Shown here piece after piece: positions 6,391 to 6,628 of a stretch of DNA of 6,628 nucleotides; position 1 is the stretch's first letter; each line of letters opens with the position of its first letter. Source of the DNA: Planctomycetota bacterium (GTDB lineage Bacteria; Planctomycetota; UBA1135; GCA-002686595). A program made the translations under genes and the position numbers. Where the stretch lies: the NCBI GenBank assembly GCA_028823185.1, contig JAPKBY010000105.1:1-6628 (forward strand), given 5' to 3'. The notes beneath the pieces were generated by a model, which was not told the origin of the DNA, made no database searches, and worked only from the letters and a program-made list of their open reading frames with translations.

Positions 6391-6628
6391 ATGAAGACCA
6401 TCGGAGTTGTCCTCTCGGGATGCGGCGTCTTTGATGGCGCTGAGATCCATGAGTCTGTGATCACGCTCTTAGCGCTAGATCGCGGCGGCGCGAAGGCTGT
6501 GTGCTTTGCGCCCAACACCGACCAGATGCATGTCGTGGATCACCTCAGCGGTGAGGCTACGAGTGAGACTCGCAATGTGCTCGTTGAGAGCGCTCGCATC
6601 GCGCGCGGTGAGATCTCAGACCTTGAGA
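6391..6628 (+). CDS. elbB: ElbB, DJ-1/PfpI superfamily glyoxalase-like protein, 3'-truncated
   Basis: The first 79 codons are visible and the frame is open at the window edge; the E. coli protein is roughly 217 residues. The N-terminus is highly characteristic: residues 4-21 (IGVVLSGCGVFDGAEIHE), residues 37-42 (VCFAPN), residues 45-55 (QMHVVDHLSGE) and residues 61-74 (RNVLVESARIARGE) match the ElbB family. In E. coli, ElbB was named for enhanced lycopene synthesis and is assigned to the DJ-1/PfpI superfamily with reported glyoxalase activity. The catalytic cysteine expected in the second half of the protein lies outside the window. ATG 6391 is the natural family start. The only Shine-Dalgarno-like bases (AGG, 6386-6388) are too close to it, so initiation may be weak or coupled to the ferredoxin stop 25 bases upstream. 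The cellular substrate is not settled for the family. Confidence 0.93.
   Translation, partial: MKTIGVVLSGCGVFDGAEIHESVITLLALDRGGAKAVCFAPNTDQMHVVDHLSGEATSETRNVLVESARIARGEISDLE

Overview
The window is an ordinary protein-coding stretch of a moderately GC-rich bacterial chromosome. It holds seven genes, two of them cut by the window edges. I see no RNA genes, mobile elements, CRISPR arrays or phage genes. Non-ATG starts (TTG, GTG), tight 4-base gene overlaps, the non-formylglycine sulfatase-like family at the left edge and an ElbB homologue at the right edge would suit Myxococcota or a related former-deltaproteobacterial group. That placement is a low-confidence inference from gene content only.

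Region 1 (1-4206, plus strand) is a surface-glycan type cluster. It starts with the 3' part of an alkaline-phosphatase-superfamily (sulfatase-like) gene, followed by two GT4-type glycosyltransferases. The two glycosyltransferases overlap by four bases (TTGA) and share an unusual four-cysteine insert in the N-terminal acceptor domain. The sulfatase-like protein keeps the fold signatures but has lost the formylglycine residue and several expected metal or catalytic residues.

Region 2 (4134-5983, minus strand) is a two-gene unit, a histidine phosphatase followed by a third GT4-type glycosyltransferase. These two are coupled by a 4-base overlap (GTGA) if the GTG at 5297 is the start. The unit runs tail-to-tail into region 1, and the two glycosyltransferase genes overlap antiparallel by 73 bases, leaving no terminator space between them.

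Region 3 (6084-6628, plus strand) is divergent from region 2 across a 100-base gap. It holds a small [2Fe-2S] ferredoxin and, 25 bases on, the start of elbB, which runs off the window.

Together, three glycosyltransferases, a sulfatase-like protein and a phosphatase suggest assembly and tailoring of a cell-surface polysaccharide or glycolipid. The acceptor, donor sugars and linkages cannot be read from the sequence. I found no convincing wholly new system. The best leads are the degenerate sulfatase-like protein, the cysteine-insert glycosyltransferase pair, the convergent gene overlap and the coupled phosphatase-glycosyltransferase pair.
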